A stretch of DNA of 64,000 nucleotides, taken from positions 97,741 to 161,740 of the IMG/VR virus record IMGVR_UViG_3300031823_000001. One strand, 5' to 3'. Below are positions 8,958 through 16,216 of this stretch, piece after piece. Positions within the stretch are counted from its first letter, which is position 1, and each line of letters begins with the position of its first letter. The notes beneath the pieces are model-generated. The model did not search any database, was not told the DNA's origin, and saw nothing but the letters and a program-made list of their open reading frames with translations. The position numbers and the translations under genes are program-made. The DNA is from a virus.

Positions 8958-9595
8958 GCATGCAGCAGCACTCGGCAGCCACCGCCCTGCTCGCCGACCC
9001 TTCCGTGCGCGCCGACCCGGGACAGTCTTTCAGCACAGTGCAGCGCGGATATCACAAGGGCGAGGTAGACGACTGGGTGCGTTCGGCCCTGTCGGAAATC
9101 GACCGTCTCGGGCGCCAGGTAACCGCATTCCTCAGTCACGAGGCGTCCAGCCCCCAGGGGCAGAAGCTCCTGTCCGAGCTGATGCAGCTCGCCGCCGACG
9201 AGGTGACGGGTCAGCGGGCGGCTGCCGTAGAGGAAATCGAGCAGATGATCGCCGGGGCGCACCAGCAGTCCGACGGGATCATCGCCGACGCCCGCAGGCA
9301 GGCCGAGCAGATCACCGGCAGCGCCACCCAGCAGTCCAGCTCGCTGATCAGCAACGCCCGCGCCGACGCCAAGAAGACCACCGACAAGGCCGAGGCTTAC
9401 GCCGCCGCCGTCCGGGAGGCCGCCGAGGCGCGCCTGACGCAGCTCGTCCGGCTCCACGACGACGGGATCGCCAGGCTCTCGCAGGTCAACGAGGTGACCG
9501 GCAAGATGCTCGCAGCGGAGAGCCAGCGGGGGTCCCTCGCCGACGAGGTGACCAGGGCTCTCGCCCCGATCACCTCTGCCGCCGAGCAGCGCTAG
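8954..9595 (+). CDS. DivIVA/Wag31-like coiled-coil protein
   Basis: 213 residues, coupled by an ATGA overlap with the fibre gene. Residues about 25-55 (FSTVQRGYHKGEVDDWV) match the DivIVA N-terminal pattern F-x-x-x-x-x-G-Y-x-x-x-E-V-D-x-W/F. The rest is a long Ala/Gln-rich coiled coil. In Actinobacteria, DivIVA/Wag31 marks cell poles and directs tip growth, and host proteins of this family bind curved membrane. A phage copy could mimic or poison polar growth, or tether the virion or genome to the pole; that part is inference. A structural coiled coil with chance resemblance remains possible. The stop abuts the stop of the convergent FtsK-like gene with no terminator between them. Confidence 0.6.
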   Translation: MSMQQHSAATALLADPSVRADPGQSFSTVQRGYHKGEVDDWVRSALSEIDRLGRQVTAFLSHEASSPQGQKLLSELMQLAADEVTGQRAAAVEEIEQMIAGAHQQSDGIIADARRQAEQITGSATQQSSSLISNARADAKKTTDKAEAYAAAVREAAEARLTQLVRLHDDGIARLSQVNEVTGKMLAAESQRGSLADEVTRALAPITSAAEQR

Positions 9596-11650
9596 CTACT
9601 CGCCTTCGACGTTCGGTCCCGGGCCGGCCTTCCAGCAGCGGTACCGGGGGTGGTGCACCACCTCGTTGTCCCTGTCTTCCGCCAGCCACTTGTGCAGGGT
9701 TTCCCGCGCCGGGGCGATCCCCTCCTGGTCGAGCATGTTCCAGATCACCTGGGCGCTGGCCCCGTCCACCGGCCGGCCCGCGAGGAACTCCCGCATCCTG
9801 ATCCGCCCGGGATGCAGGTCCTTCTCCGGGTCGGTCAGCCCGCCCCCTTTGACGACCTCGTCGAAGCGGTCCGTTCCGCCGCTGTCGCCGCTGTACCCGT
9901 TCAGGGCGCTGCCGGCCGCCAGGGCCATCGCCGGGACCTTCAGGACGCCGTTCTGCTGCGCCCGCGCCCAGCGCTGCGCGTACCCGGTGCCCAGCGCCCG
10001 CGCGGTCATCGCGTCCAGCCGGGGACGCACCGGGGCGGTGTCGATTTCCGACTGGTAGACCGGGCACTCCGGCGGGCACAGCGGGTTGTCGTCGTCTTCG
10101 CCGCACACCTTGTCGATGTGGTCGTGGTGCAGGAACTTGGACGGCTGGCTGGCGCGCGGCCCCCGGCCCATCATGCCGACGCCGGGTGTCTGCGCGAGGA
10201 ACTGGAGCTGGCGCCCGGCCAGATGGGGCAGGTCGGGGACGATCCAGCTCAGCTCGCTGAGCTGGCTGGGCCGCAGCGCGAACCTGACGTCGATGTTCGC
10301 CTTCATGTCGGTGCTGCCCCCGGCCGAGGTGGTGCCCCGCTGCGACGCCCAGACGGTGGTGACCGCCTCCGACCGGCCCTTGCGGGTGATCTCGATGCCC
10401 TGCTTGATGAACCAGTTATTGGTCATGGCGTCCGCCTGGCCGGCCCGTTCGAGGTCTCCCCTGGTCCCCGAGATGTCGCTGAACAGGTCGGCCATCTCGT
10501 CGCAGACCAGGATGATCTGCGGCCGGCCGGCGGACGGCTTGATCTTGCTCCGGCCGATGCCCGAGTTCATTCGTACCTCGGTCGCGGCGATGACCGCCTC
10601 GATCATCAGCGTCGCCTCGGCCCGGTCGGTGGCGATCCAGTCGATCGGCGGCATCCCGGTGCGGCCTTCCTCCCACGCCTGGAACCAGGGCTTGATCGCC
10701 CGGCCGCCCTTCATGTCGATGGCCCAGATCACCGTGTCCACGCAGCTCGCAAGCTGGGCGATGAGCACGTTGATCAGGTTGCTCTTCCCGGACCCGGTGG
10801 AGCCGACGATCATGATGTGGACCTCGCGGACCGGCACCTTCAGGTACGAGCCGTCCTCCTGGACGCCGACCACGATCTCCTCGGTGCAGGTCCGGGACCG
10901 CACCTCCGGGGTGAGCAGGTGGGTGCCCTCCATGCCGTCCTGCTCGCGGAGCTTCATGAGCACCTCAGAGGAGGTGGCGCCGGCCTCGAACATGCAGGCC
11001 CCCTCCTGCGACTGGAGGGCTACCTCGAAGTTGCGGGCCTTAGCCCGGAAGTCATCGATGGTGACCTTGCCGGACTGGGGGAGCCGGATGCGCACCTGGC
11101 GGCCCCAGCGTTCCTCGGTGAGTCCGGTGACTTCCACCGGGACGACCTCACCCGTGATCGGGTGCACGCCGGCGGTGATGCCGAAGTCGGCGAACATCGT
11201 GGCGAACAGCTCCCGCTGGACCTGGTTCTCGTCGGGCTCCGGAGCGATCATGAGGGGCTCGGGCACGGCGGTGAGCGCGATGGGCTCCTTCTTCGGGTGC
11301 CGCCTGTGCCAGGCGGCGACGCCCAGGGGGACGAACGCGAACGCGCCCGCGAGGAAGCCGCCGATGACGTTCCCGTGCCACAGGCCGGCGGCCTGCGCCC
11401 AGGCGGTCCAGCCGCCGAGGAAGCCGCCGAAGCCGAACAGGTAAAACGGGAAGAGCTTGCGCCCGGTGACGCTCCACGTCACGAGCGCGGTACCCGTCGA
11501 GGCGATGATCTCCGACGCGGGGAGCACCCACCCGGGAGCGCTTGTCCCCGAGAGGATGGCCTCGGCCCCGAGCGCGGCAACGGTGGCCAGGCTGATCCAC
11601 TCAGCCGGGTGACCGTACTTCTGGTAACCCCCCTCAGGCTCCTCTTCCAC
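9596..11650 (-). CDS. FtsK/TraB-like DNA translocase with N-terminal membrane domain
   Basis: 684 residues, GTG start after AGGAGAGG. Residues about 15-125 contain three or four hydrophobic segments. The motor has Walker A GSTGSGKSNL near residue 290, an IWAIDMKGG strand, and Walker B IILVCDEMADL. A CPPECPVY cysteine pair follows the motor, and the last 90 residues resemble a winged helix. This arrangement matches actinomycete FtsK-like translocases, including TraB/TraSA, which pump double-stranded DNA between cells in Streptomyces conjugation; host SpoIIIE/FtsK proteins are the other relatives. Pairing with a divergent SpdB-like gene favours a conjugation-type module. Function in a phage is unproven: plasmid-like spread, chromosome interference and packaging help are alternatives. 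Confidence 0.75.
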   Translation of the reverse strand: MEEEPEGGYQKYGHPAEWISLATVAALGAEAILSGTSAPGWVLPASEIIASTGTALVTWSVTGRKLFPFYLFGFGGFLGGWTAWAQAAGLWHGNVIGGFLAGAFAFVPLGVAAWHRRHPKKEPIALTAVPEPLMIAPEPDENQVQRELFATMFADFGITAGVHPITGEVVPVEVTGLTEERWGRQVRIRLPQSGKVTIDDFRAKARNFEVALQSQEGACMFEAGATSSEVLMKLREQDGMEGTHLLTPEVRSRTCTEEIVVGVQEDGSYLKVPVREVHIMIVGSTGSGKSNLINVLIAQLASCVDTVIWAIDMKGGRAIKPWFQAWEEGRTGMPPIDWIATDRAEATLMIEAVIAATEVRMNSGIGRSKIKPSAGRPQIILVCDEMADLFSDISGTRGDLERAGQADAMTNNWFIKQGIEITRKGRSEAVTTVWASQRGTTSAGGSTDMKANIDVRFALRPSQLSELSWIVPDLPHLAGRQLQFLAQTPGVGMMGRGPRASQPSKFLHHDHIDKVCGEDDDNPLCPPECPVYQSEIDTAPVRPRLDAMTARALGTGYAQRWARAQQNGVLKVPAMALAAGSALNGYSGDSGGTDRFDEVVKGGGLTDPEKDLHPGRIRMREFLAGRPVDGASAQVIWNMLDQEGIAPARETLHKWLAEDRDNEVVHHPRYRCWKAGPGPNVEGE

Positions 11651-11662
11651 TGTTGCCTCTCC

Positions 11663-11704
11663 TGTGACCCGGAGTGTGACCCGGAGTGTGACTGTGACTG
11701 TGAC
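11663..11704 (+). repeat. TGTGAC direct repeats, probable operator
   Basis: Five TGTGAC boxes begin at 11663, 11675, 11687, 11693 and 11699; the first two are part of a perfect 12-bp repeat TGTGACCCGGAG. A sixth forward box is at 11732 and one inverted box at 11771. They lie 13-54 bases upstream of the translocase start in the divergent control region. A repressor site is inferred. Confidence 0.5.
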
Positions 11705-11851
11705 TTATCTACTTTCCCAGATAACGAGAACTGTGACGAGCGCCGGGATCTTCCCTGGCGGCGCGCCGGCGTCACACTGTCCCGGCGCACCAGTGCGCCA
11801 GGACCCGCCACCTGACGCGCCGCCTCACACTCTGGCGCGCACCAGATTCGG

Positions 11852-11879
11852 TAGACACATTACAGGTTTTCTTGATAAG
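11852..11879 (+). promoter_or_regulatory. Phage promoter/19-bp element, site 2
   Basis: -35 TAGACA, 16-base spacer, -10 GATAAG; the spacer plus -10 contains TTACAGGTTTTCTTGATAA. The box GCAAGGAAC, shared with two other leaders, follows nine bases after the -10. The transcript leads into the SpdB-like gene. Confidence 0.75.
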
Positions 11880-11918
11880 TTGGAAGCCGCAAGGAACGAG
11901 CAGCCAAAGGAGCACCGA

Positions 11919-13286
11919 ATGAACGCGCCAGTTACCGCACCAGAGACAGATCCCGTCGCCGCAGCCCGCAACGCGGTGCGCACCAGGTGGAGCGCGCACC
12001 AGTCGCAGCAGGCGGTGCGCCAGGCGGCGCGGGAGGAAGAGCGCGCCATCAGGGACGAGCGGCGCGGGGCGCGCCGGGAAATGCGCCGGCTGCACCGGGA
12101 AGACCGCGCCGACCGCACCGCCGCTGCCGCTGGTGCAGCCGGCGGGTGGGTGCGCCGCGCCGCGCCGGTAGTCGGTGCGGCCGTACCTGTCGCCCTCGTG
12201 AACGCCACCGCCTTCGTCGGCCAGTTCGCCTACATCAGGGACCACGTGCCGTGGGTTCTCCCCGGGCAGATCCTGGTGGCCGCCACCTTCGAGTCGGTCG
12301 CCGTCTACCTGGCCTGGCACGCGCACATGGCGATGATGAAGAACGACTCGGCGACCCGCCTCAAGCTGGGCGCCCAGCTCTTCGCCCTGATCATGGCCGC
12401 GATGAACTACAGCCACTACGCCGTCCACTGGCGTCCCACTGTCCTGGCCGTGGGCCTGGGCCTGATGTCGCTGCTGTCCCCGTCGCTGTGGGGCATCTAC
12501 TCCCGGCGCGCCGCCCGCGACAAGCTGATGGAGCGCGGCCTGATCGAGGAGCACGCGGTGCGCCTCGGCGCGAACCGCTGGACGTGGCACCCGGTGCGCT
12601 CCGTTGCCGTCATGTGGCGCGCCACCTGGGTCGGCGAGAACGACCCGAAGCGCGCCATCGGCCTGTACGAGTCGGCGCAGGTCTCGCGCCGCGCCATCCG
12701 GTCGGCGCGCCGCGCCAGCGACGGCGCGCCAGGTGCGCCGCGCCAGGGTGGCGCGCCAGAGGCGGCGCAGCCCGCGCCGGTACCCGCGCCGCGCCAGGAG
12801 GCCATCGCGGCTGGCGCGCCACTGGCGCAGGAGTCCCCGGCCGCGCCGCTGCCAGTCGGCACCGACGGCACGCCGCTCCAGTGGCCGGGCCTGGCGCAGT
12901 ACGCGCAGCAATCGGCCCCGGCCGCCCTGATCCCCGGCACCACCCTGAACGGCCACCCGGTCGCGGACGTGAAGGCTATTGCGGAACTGGCCGCGACGCC
13001 TACCCTGAGTGCATCGCACCCGATTGACCCGCAGCGCGTCGTTGATGCCGAGCTGCACCTGGCGGGACTTGCCGTCAGCGACCTGCCGTCTGAGCGCGTT
13101 GTCTCGCGGATTCTCTGCCCCGAGCACGACCACCGCCGCCACGCCAAGGCGCTGCTCCAGGCGCGCCGCGCCGCCGGCCAGGACCCGCTCCCCGCGTTTG
13201 TCCAGCGTCAGCGCCCGGCGCACGCCCCCACGGTCATCGCCACCCCTGCCGCTACCCTCCCAGGAGGCATCCAGGCTCATGGCTAG
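11919..13286 (+). CDS. SpdB/DUF2637-like polytopic membrane protein
   Basis: 455 residues; ATG after AAAGGAG. Residues about 20-75 are strongly charged. Four hydrophobic segments lie between about 90 and 205, around VVGAAVPVALVNATAFVGQF, VLPGQILVAATFESVAVYLA, LGAQLFALIMAAMNYSHYAV and PTVLAVGLGLMSLLSPSLWG. The C-terminal half is Ala/Pro-rich and ends in a helix-turn-helix-like stretch (VVDAELHLAGLAVSDLPSERVVSRILC). The layout recalls DUF2637/SpdB proteins, which accompany the TraB translocase in Streptomyces plasmid spread. The DNA is unusually rich in GCGC and GGCGCGCC words. Assignment is by architecture and neighbour, not by a strong sequence match. Confidence 0.5.
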   Translation: MNAPVTAPETDPVAAARNAVRTRWSAHQSQQAVRQAAREEERAIRDERRGARREMRRLHREDRADRTAAAAGAAGGWVRRAAPVVGAAVPVALVNATAFVGQFAYIRDHVPWVLPGQILVAATFESVAVYLAWHAHMAMMKNDSATRLKLGAQLFALIMAAMNYSHYAVHWRPTVLAVGLGLMSLLSPSLWGIYSRRAARDKLMERGLIEEHAVRLGANRWTWHPVRSVAVMWRATWVGENDPKRAIGLYESAQVSRRAIRSARRASDGAPGAPRQGGAPEAAQPAPVPAPRQEAIAAGAPLAQESPAAPLPVGTDGTPLQWPGLAQYAQQSAPAALIPGTTLNGHPVADVKAIAELAATPTLSASHPIDPQRVVDAELHLAGLAVSDLPSERVVSRILCPEHDHRRHAKALLQARRAAGQDPLPAFVQRQRPAHAPTVIATPAATLPGGIQAHG

Positions 13287-15078
13287 CATCCTCCCGTCGT
13301 CCCCGCCGCCGTCCGGGTCCCGGCTCCACCTCGCAAGGAGAGCCGGGATCGGCGTCTGCGCAGGCGCCGTCGTGCTCGGCGGCCTGGGGCACGTCATCGG
13401 CTGGAAGTCAGCCGGCATCCTCGCGGCGTGCGCCGCTGGGGCCGCCGCGCTGTTCTTCCTCGTGCGCGGCATCCGCCAGCGCAGGTCCGGCGGCCTTCCC
13501 CCGGGCTTGCGGGGACTGCCCCCGGGCCTGCGGGGCGGCGGCCGGATTCCCGGCCTCCCGCGCGGCCTCGGCCGTGGCGGTCTGCCCCGGGGGCTCGGCC
13601 GTGGCGGCCTGCCTCGCGGATTTCCCCGTGGCGGCCTGCCTCGCGGATTTCCCCGTGGCGGCCTGAAGATGCCCCGGGGAGTTGGACGCGGCCGTCTCCC
13701 GGGCGGGATGCGGTCGTCTCTCCCCAAGGGGATGCGTGCCCCGGCGTCGCGCTCGCGCATGCCCGGCCTGGCGTCCCGTTCCGGCCGCAGTGCCGGTCCC
13801 GGCCGCAGCAAGGGCGCACTCCCGGGCGGCTCGCGCAGCAAGTTCCGGCCGCGCGCGGCTGGCGCTCCGGCGTTCCGTTCCTCGCGGGCCAGCGGGCGCC
13901 CCGGAGCCCGGGCCGGCTCGCGTGCCGGGTCGCCGGGATCTTCGCGCAGAAGCGGCGGGATCGGCTCGCGCGCTTCCGGCGGCCTGCCCCGCAGCGGGCG
14001 CACCTGGGGCGGCCGGCGTTCCGGGCTCGGGTCCGGCAGTGCCCGCACCGGAAGATCCCGCTCCCCGGGCGCCAGGCCCGGCGCTCCGGCGCGGGTGAAC
14101 GGCTGGCGCAGGGCCGTCCCACCGAGGATGCGCCCCGCGTCGTGGACCGGCGGCACGCCCGCCCCGGCGCGCGGGTGGCGCAAGCTCATTCCGCCGCGCC
14201 TGCGCCCGGCCGCACCGGGCACTATCCCGAACCCGTCCGCCGGCGCGACCAGGCGGCGCGGTACCAGGCGCAGGAACAACTTGAACAAGCCGCCCCGCGT
14301 CCGGCTGCGGCGCCGCTGGTTCCGCCGGCCGGGGCGCCGGGTGAAGGGACCGAGGCCGGTGCGTACGCACAAGCTGCGGCCGTTCACCCAGGCGTGGCTC
14401 CTTCACCATGTCGGCCGGTACGGCCGGCGCCGCAACCGGAGGCAGACGGCGCGGCAGGCCCGCAGGACAGCCAGCACACGCCGGAGATCAATTCGCGGCA
14501 GGATGCGCAGAATGCAGGCTTTCTTGATAAGGTGGAGGCTCAGAAAGAAGAACAGGACGCAGGCACCGAGCGCTCCGGTGGGTCCGGCGGTAACCATTAC
14601 GCCGCCGAGCAGGACCGCCGACCCGGATGCTCACCGCCGGCCCCGGCCGGCCCGTCCGCGCCCAGGACCCGCCGCTCCGGCCGGAGCGCCTTTCGCGGGC
14701 CAGCCGAGTTCCCCAACCGGAGGACAAATGCCCAATGTCACCTCTGCTCCGATCGAGCAGGTTATCGAGGCGATCAACTCCGCCTTCGGCAACTTCAACC
14801 CCGAGAGCGTCGTCCCCGACGTGGAGGCGTTCCTGGAGAACCTTCCCAAGGTGTTCGACGCTCTCGACGCCAACATCAAGAAGGTCGCCGGCCGTATGGA
14901 CGAGGACCTGCCGGTCCACAAGGACGTAGGCGAGGCGCTGCGCGAGCTTATCCCCCCGCTCGGCGGCCTGTCCGAGCGGGCCGAGGAGGCCTACACGACC
15001 TTCAAGAACCGTCACGCGCAGGAGCTGGACCAGCACTACAACCCGCGCCCGCACGAGGAGGCCTGGAACCGGCGGTAG
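13279..15078 (+). CDS. Arg/Gly-rich membrane protein with nonapeptide repeats
   Basis: 599 residues if read as one frame; ATG overlaps the previous stop by eight bases. Residues about 14-60 contain two hydrophobic segments (GVCAGAVVLGGLGHVI and AGILAACAAGAAALFFLV). There follows about 400 residues of extremely basic low-complexity sequence, including the tandem nonapeptide GGLPRGFPR. The third codon positions remain GC-rich in this frame, so it is probably translated. The final 117 residues are different: acidic, helical, and preceded by their own ribosome site, so this may be two products (see the internal CDS). An RNA- or DNA-binding membrane protein is a guess from composition. Confidence 0.5.
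   Translation: MASILPSSPPPSGSRLHLARRAGIGVCAGAVVLGGLGHVIGWKSAGILAACAAGAAALFFLVRGIRQRRSGGLPPGLRGLPPGLRGGGRIPGLPRGLGRGGLPRGLGRGGLPRGFPRGGLPRGFPRGGLKMPRGVGRGRLPGGMRSSLPKGMRAPASRSRMPGLASRSGRSAGPGRSKGALPGGSRSKFRPRAAGAPAFRSSRASGRPGARAGSRAGSPGSSRRSGGIGSRASGGLPRSGRTWGGRRSGLGSGSARTGRSRSPGARPGAPARVNGWRRAVPPRMRPASWTGGTPAPARGWRKLIPPRLRPAAPGTIPNPSAGATRRRGTRRRNNLNKPPRVRLRRRWFRRPGRRVKGPRPVRTHKLRPFTQAWLLHHVGRYGRRRNRRQTARQARRTASTRRRSIRGRMRRMQAFLIRWRLRKKNRTQAPSAPVGPAVTITPPSRTADPDAHRRPRPARPRPGPAAPAGAPFAGQPSSPTGGQMPNVTSAPIEQVIEAINSAFGNFNPESVVPDVEAFLENLPKVFDALDANIKKVAGRMDEDLPVHKDVGEALRELIPPLGGLSERAEEAYTTFKNRHAQELDQHYNPRPHEEAWNRR
13603..13668 (+). repeat. 27-bp tandem repeat inside the Arg/Gly-rich gene
   Basis: Two exact 27-bp units at 13603-13629 and 13630-13656 and a partial third encode GGLPRGFPR repeats. 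Two diverged units encoding GLGRGGLPR lie just upstream. Confidence 0.7.
14504..14531 (+). promoter_or_regulatory. Phage promoter/19-bp element, site 3 (intragenic)
   Basis: ATGCAGGCTTTCTTGATAA followed by G gives -10 GATAAG; the -35 position TGCGCA is weak. It lies inside the preceding frame, about 200 bases before the internal start at 14728. Confidence 0.5.
14728..15078 (+). CDS. Possible separate 116-aa product from an internal in-frame start
   Basis: ATG at 14728 is preceded by CGGAGGACAA, an excellent ribosome site, and an intragenic copy of the phage promoter element lies upstream. The product (MPNVTSAPIEQVIEAINSAF...) is acidic and helical and bears no compositional resemblance to the basic upstream part, although it shares its frame without an intervening stop. 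It could be made alone, as the C-terminus of the longer protein, or both. Function unknown. A strong terminator follows the shared stop. Confidence 0.5.
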   Translation: MPNVTSAPIEQVIEAINSAFGNFNPESVVPDVEAFLENLPKVFDALDANIKKVAGRMDEDLPVHKDVGEALRELIPPLGGLSERAEEAYTTFKNRHAQELDQHYNPRPHEEAWNRR

Positions 15079-15095
15079 CGGGCGATCCCCTCAGC

Positions 15096-15140
15096 AGAGG
15101 GCGGGACGGTCTCCTCCCCAGGCCGTCCCGCCCTCTTTTA
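15096..15140 (+). terminator. Intrinsic terminator
   Basis: A 14-bp stem (15096-15109 with 15123-15136) is followed by TTTTA. It separates the Arg/Gly-rich gene from the leaderless gene at 15182. Confidence 0.85.
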
Positions 15141-15145
15141 CGTCC

Positions 15146-15173
15146 TTGTGCAGATACAGCTTTTCTTGATAAT
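15146..15173 (+). promoter_or_regulatory. Phage promoter/19-bp element, site 4 (leaderless)
   Basis: -35 TTGTGC, 16-base spacer, -10 GATAAT; contains ATACAGCTTTTCTTGATAA. The predicted transcription start (about 15180) is two bases from the ATG at 15182. Confidence 0.8.
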
Positions 15174-15181
15174 CTGCTCCC

Positions 15182-15487
15182 ATGACGAACAGCGCTGCCC
15201 CCACCCTGGTCATCACCGGGACGGCCGTCCAGTGGGACGGACGCCCGGTCGCCCGGCTTCTCTGGTCGGGCCGCTGCCTGAAGGTGGAGAACCTCCGGGG
15301 CCGTGGCCTCGGGCGCCTCATTCCGGCCGGATACACCGAGGGCCGCCCCGACGACGGAAGCGGCCTGTACGACGCGTGGACGGCCAAGCACCCTCACGTG
15401 CACACCCCCAGCGACACGGTCATCGCCAGGGACAAGAGACTGGCCGAGGGCATCGCCCTCATCATCAAGGAGAGCACCAGTGGCTGA
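15182..15487 (+). CDS. Hypothetical protein, 101 aa, probably leaderless mRNA
   Basis: The ATG is eight bases after the -10 box of a phage promoter copy, so there is no room for a ribosome site; leaderless translation, common in Actinobacteria, is inferred. The protein has a beta-rich N-terminal half (LVITGTAVQWDGRPVARLLW) and a helical C-terminus. No known motif was recognised. It overlaps the next gene by eight bases and heads a four-gene run. Confidence 0.6.
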   Translation: MTNSAAPTLVITGTAVQWDGRPVARLLWSGRCLKVENLRGRGLGRLIPAGYTEGRPDDGSGLYDAWTAKHPHVHTPSDTVIARDKRLAEGIALIIKESTSG

Positions 15488-15833
15488 CAGAGACATCAGG
15501 AACCTGCCGGTCTGGGGCCAGGTCCTGGTCCGCAGGCTTGAGGGCGAGCGCGACCGCGCCCGCCGCGACCTGGAAGATTACAAGGCCCGGGAGACCGCAA
15601 CGCTGGAAGACAGCACTGTGGTCGCCGATCCCTACGGCGAGTGCCCCCGCCCCCTGGGGAAGGACCCGTCAGTCCACTTCAACGGCAGGGACATCTCGTT
15701 CTGCATTGAATTCGACAGCGCCGAGGGCATCCTGACCGTCACGGCGACCGGCTCCGGCCCGGCTGCCGGGAGCGGCCTCGCGGTCTACCCCTGGACCTCC
15801 AACGGCATCCGGCTGAAGGGCGGCCGTCCGTGA
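15480..15833 (+). CDS. Hypothetical protein, 117 aa
   Basis: GTG start with AAGGAGAG upstream inside the end of the previous gene. An N-terminal helix (LVRRLEGERDRARRDLEDYK) with coiled-coil character is followed by a beta-rich domain. No catalytic motif or membrane segment was recognised. Confidence 0.55.
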   Translation: MADRDIRNLPVWGQVLVRRLEGERDRARRDLEDYKARETATLEDSTVVADPYGECPRPLGKDPSVHFNGRDISFCIEFDSAEGILTVTATGSGPAAGSGLAVYPWTSNGIRLKGGRP

Positions 15834-16144
15834 GCGACCGTGACCTCTTCGACCACATCTGGCATTCTGACCGGACGGGCGGCTGGGTGACAGAGCTGCG
15901 CACCAGCGGGAGGTGGGCCGTCGTGCCCGTCTCCGCCCTGGTCGGCAAGACGGTGAACATCGGCGACAAGGACGGCGGCGTCTACGAGGGCGTCACCCTG
16001 ACGGCGTTCGACGAGCAGACGGGATACCTGACGCTCGAAGGGGGCATCAGCGGGTCGTGCTTCCGGCCGGAGGAGGCGAAGCCTTTGCAGCGCCCCGAGC
16101 GCCTGCTGGCGCACGATGTCGCCCGGGGCTTCGTCCATCCTTGA
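15830..16144 (+). CDS. Hypothetical protein, 104 aa
   Basis: The GTGA overlap with the preceding stop indicates translational coupling. The core (VVPVSALVGKTVNIGDKDGG and YEGVTLTAFDEQTGYLTLEG) looks like a small beta-barrel. The C-terminal 20 residues are helical. No function is proposed. Confidence 0.55.
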   Translation: MSDRDLFDHIWHSDRTGGWVTELRTSGRWAVVPVSALVGKTVNIGDKDGGVYEGVTLTAFDEQTGYLTLEGGISGSCFRPEEAKPLQRPERLLAHDVARGFVHP

Positions 16145-16150
16145 AGCCTG

Positions 16151-16178
16151 TTGCACCAATACAAGTTTTCTTGATAAA
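16151..16178 (+). promoter_or_regulatory. Phage promoter/19-bp element, site 5
   Basis: -35 TTGCAC, 16-base spacer, -10 GATAAA; contains ATACAAGTTTTCTTGATAA. The predicted leader is about 32 bases with CAGGAGGG before the ATG at 16217. Confidence 0.8.
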
Positions 16179-16216
16179 GTCGGTCTAGGACACCACCCAC
16201 AGGAGGGAAACACGCG

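Noticed and set aside
13561-13668. Tandem 27-bp units as origin iterons
   Set aside because: The unit length is a multiple of three, lies within a translated frame and encodes a nonapeptide, so coding repeat expansion explains it.
11772-14387. Long minus-strand frame opposite the SpdB-like and Arg/Gly-rich genes
   Set aside because: A shadow frame: no ribosome site, no domain, and low-complexity Pro/Arg sequence expected from reading GC-rich DNA backwards.
13428-15185. Alternative third-frame coding of the 13.4-15.2 kb region
   Set aside because: In 14.2-14.5 kb the first frame has almost all third positions G or C, while the alternative frame has many A- and T-ending codons. It cannot be excluded after 14522.
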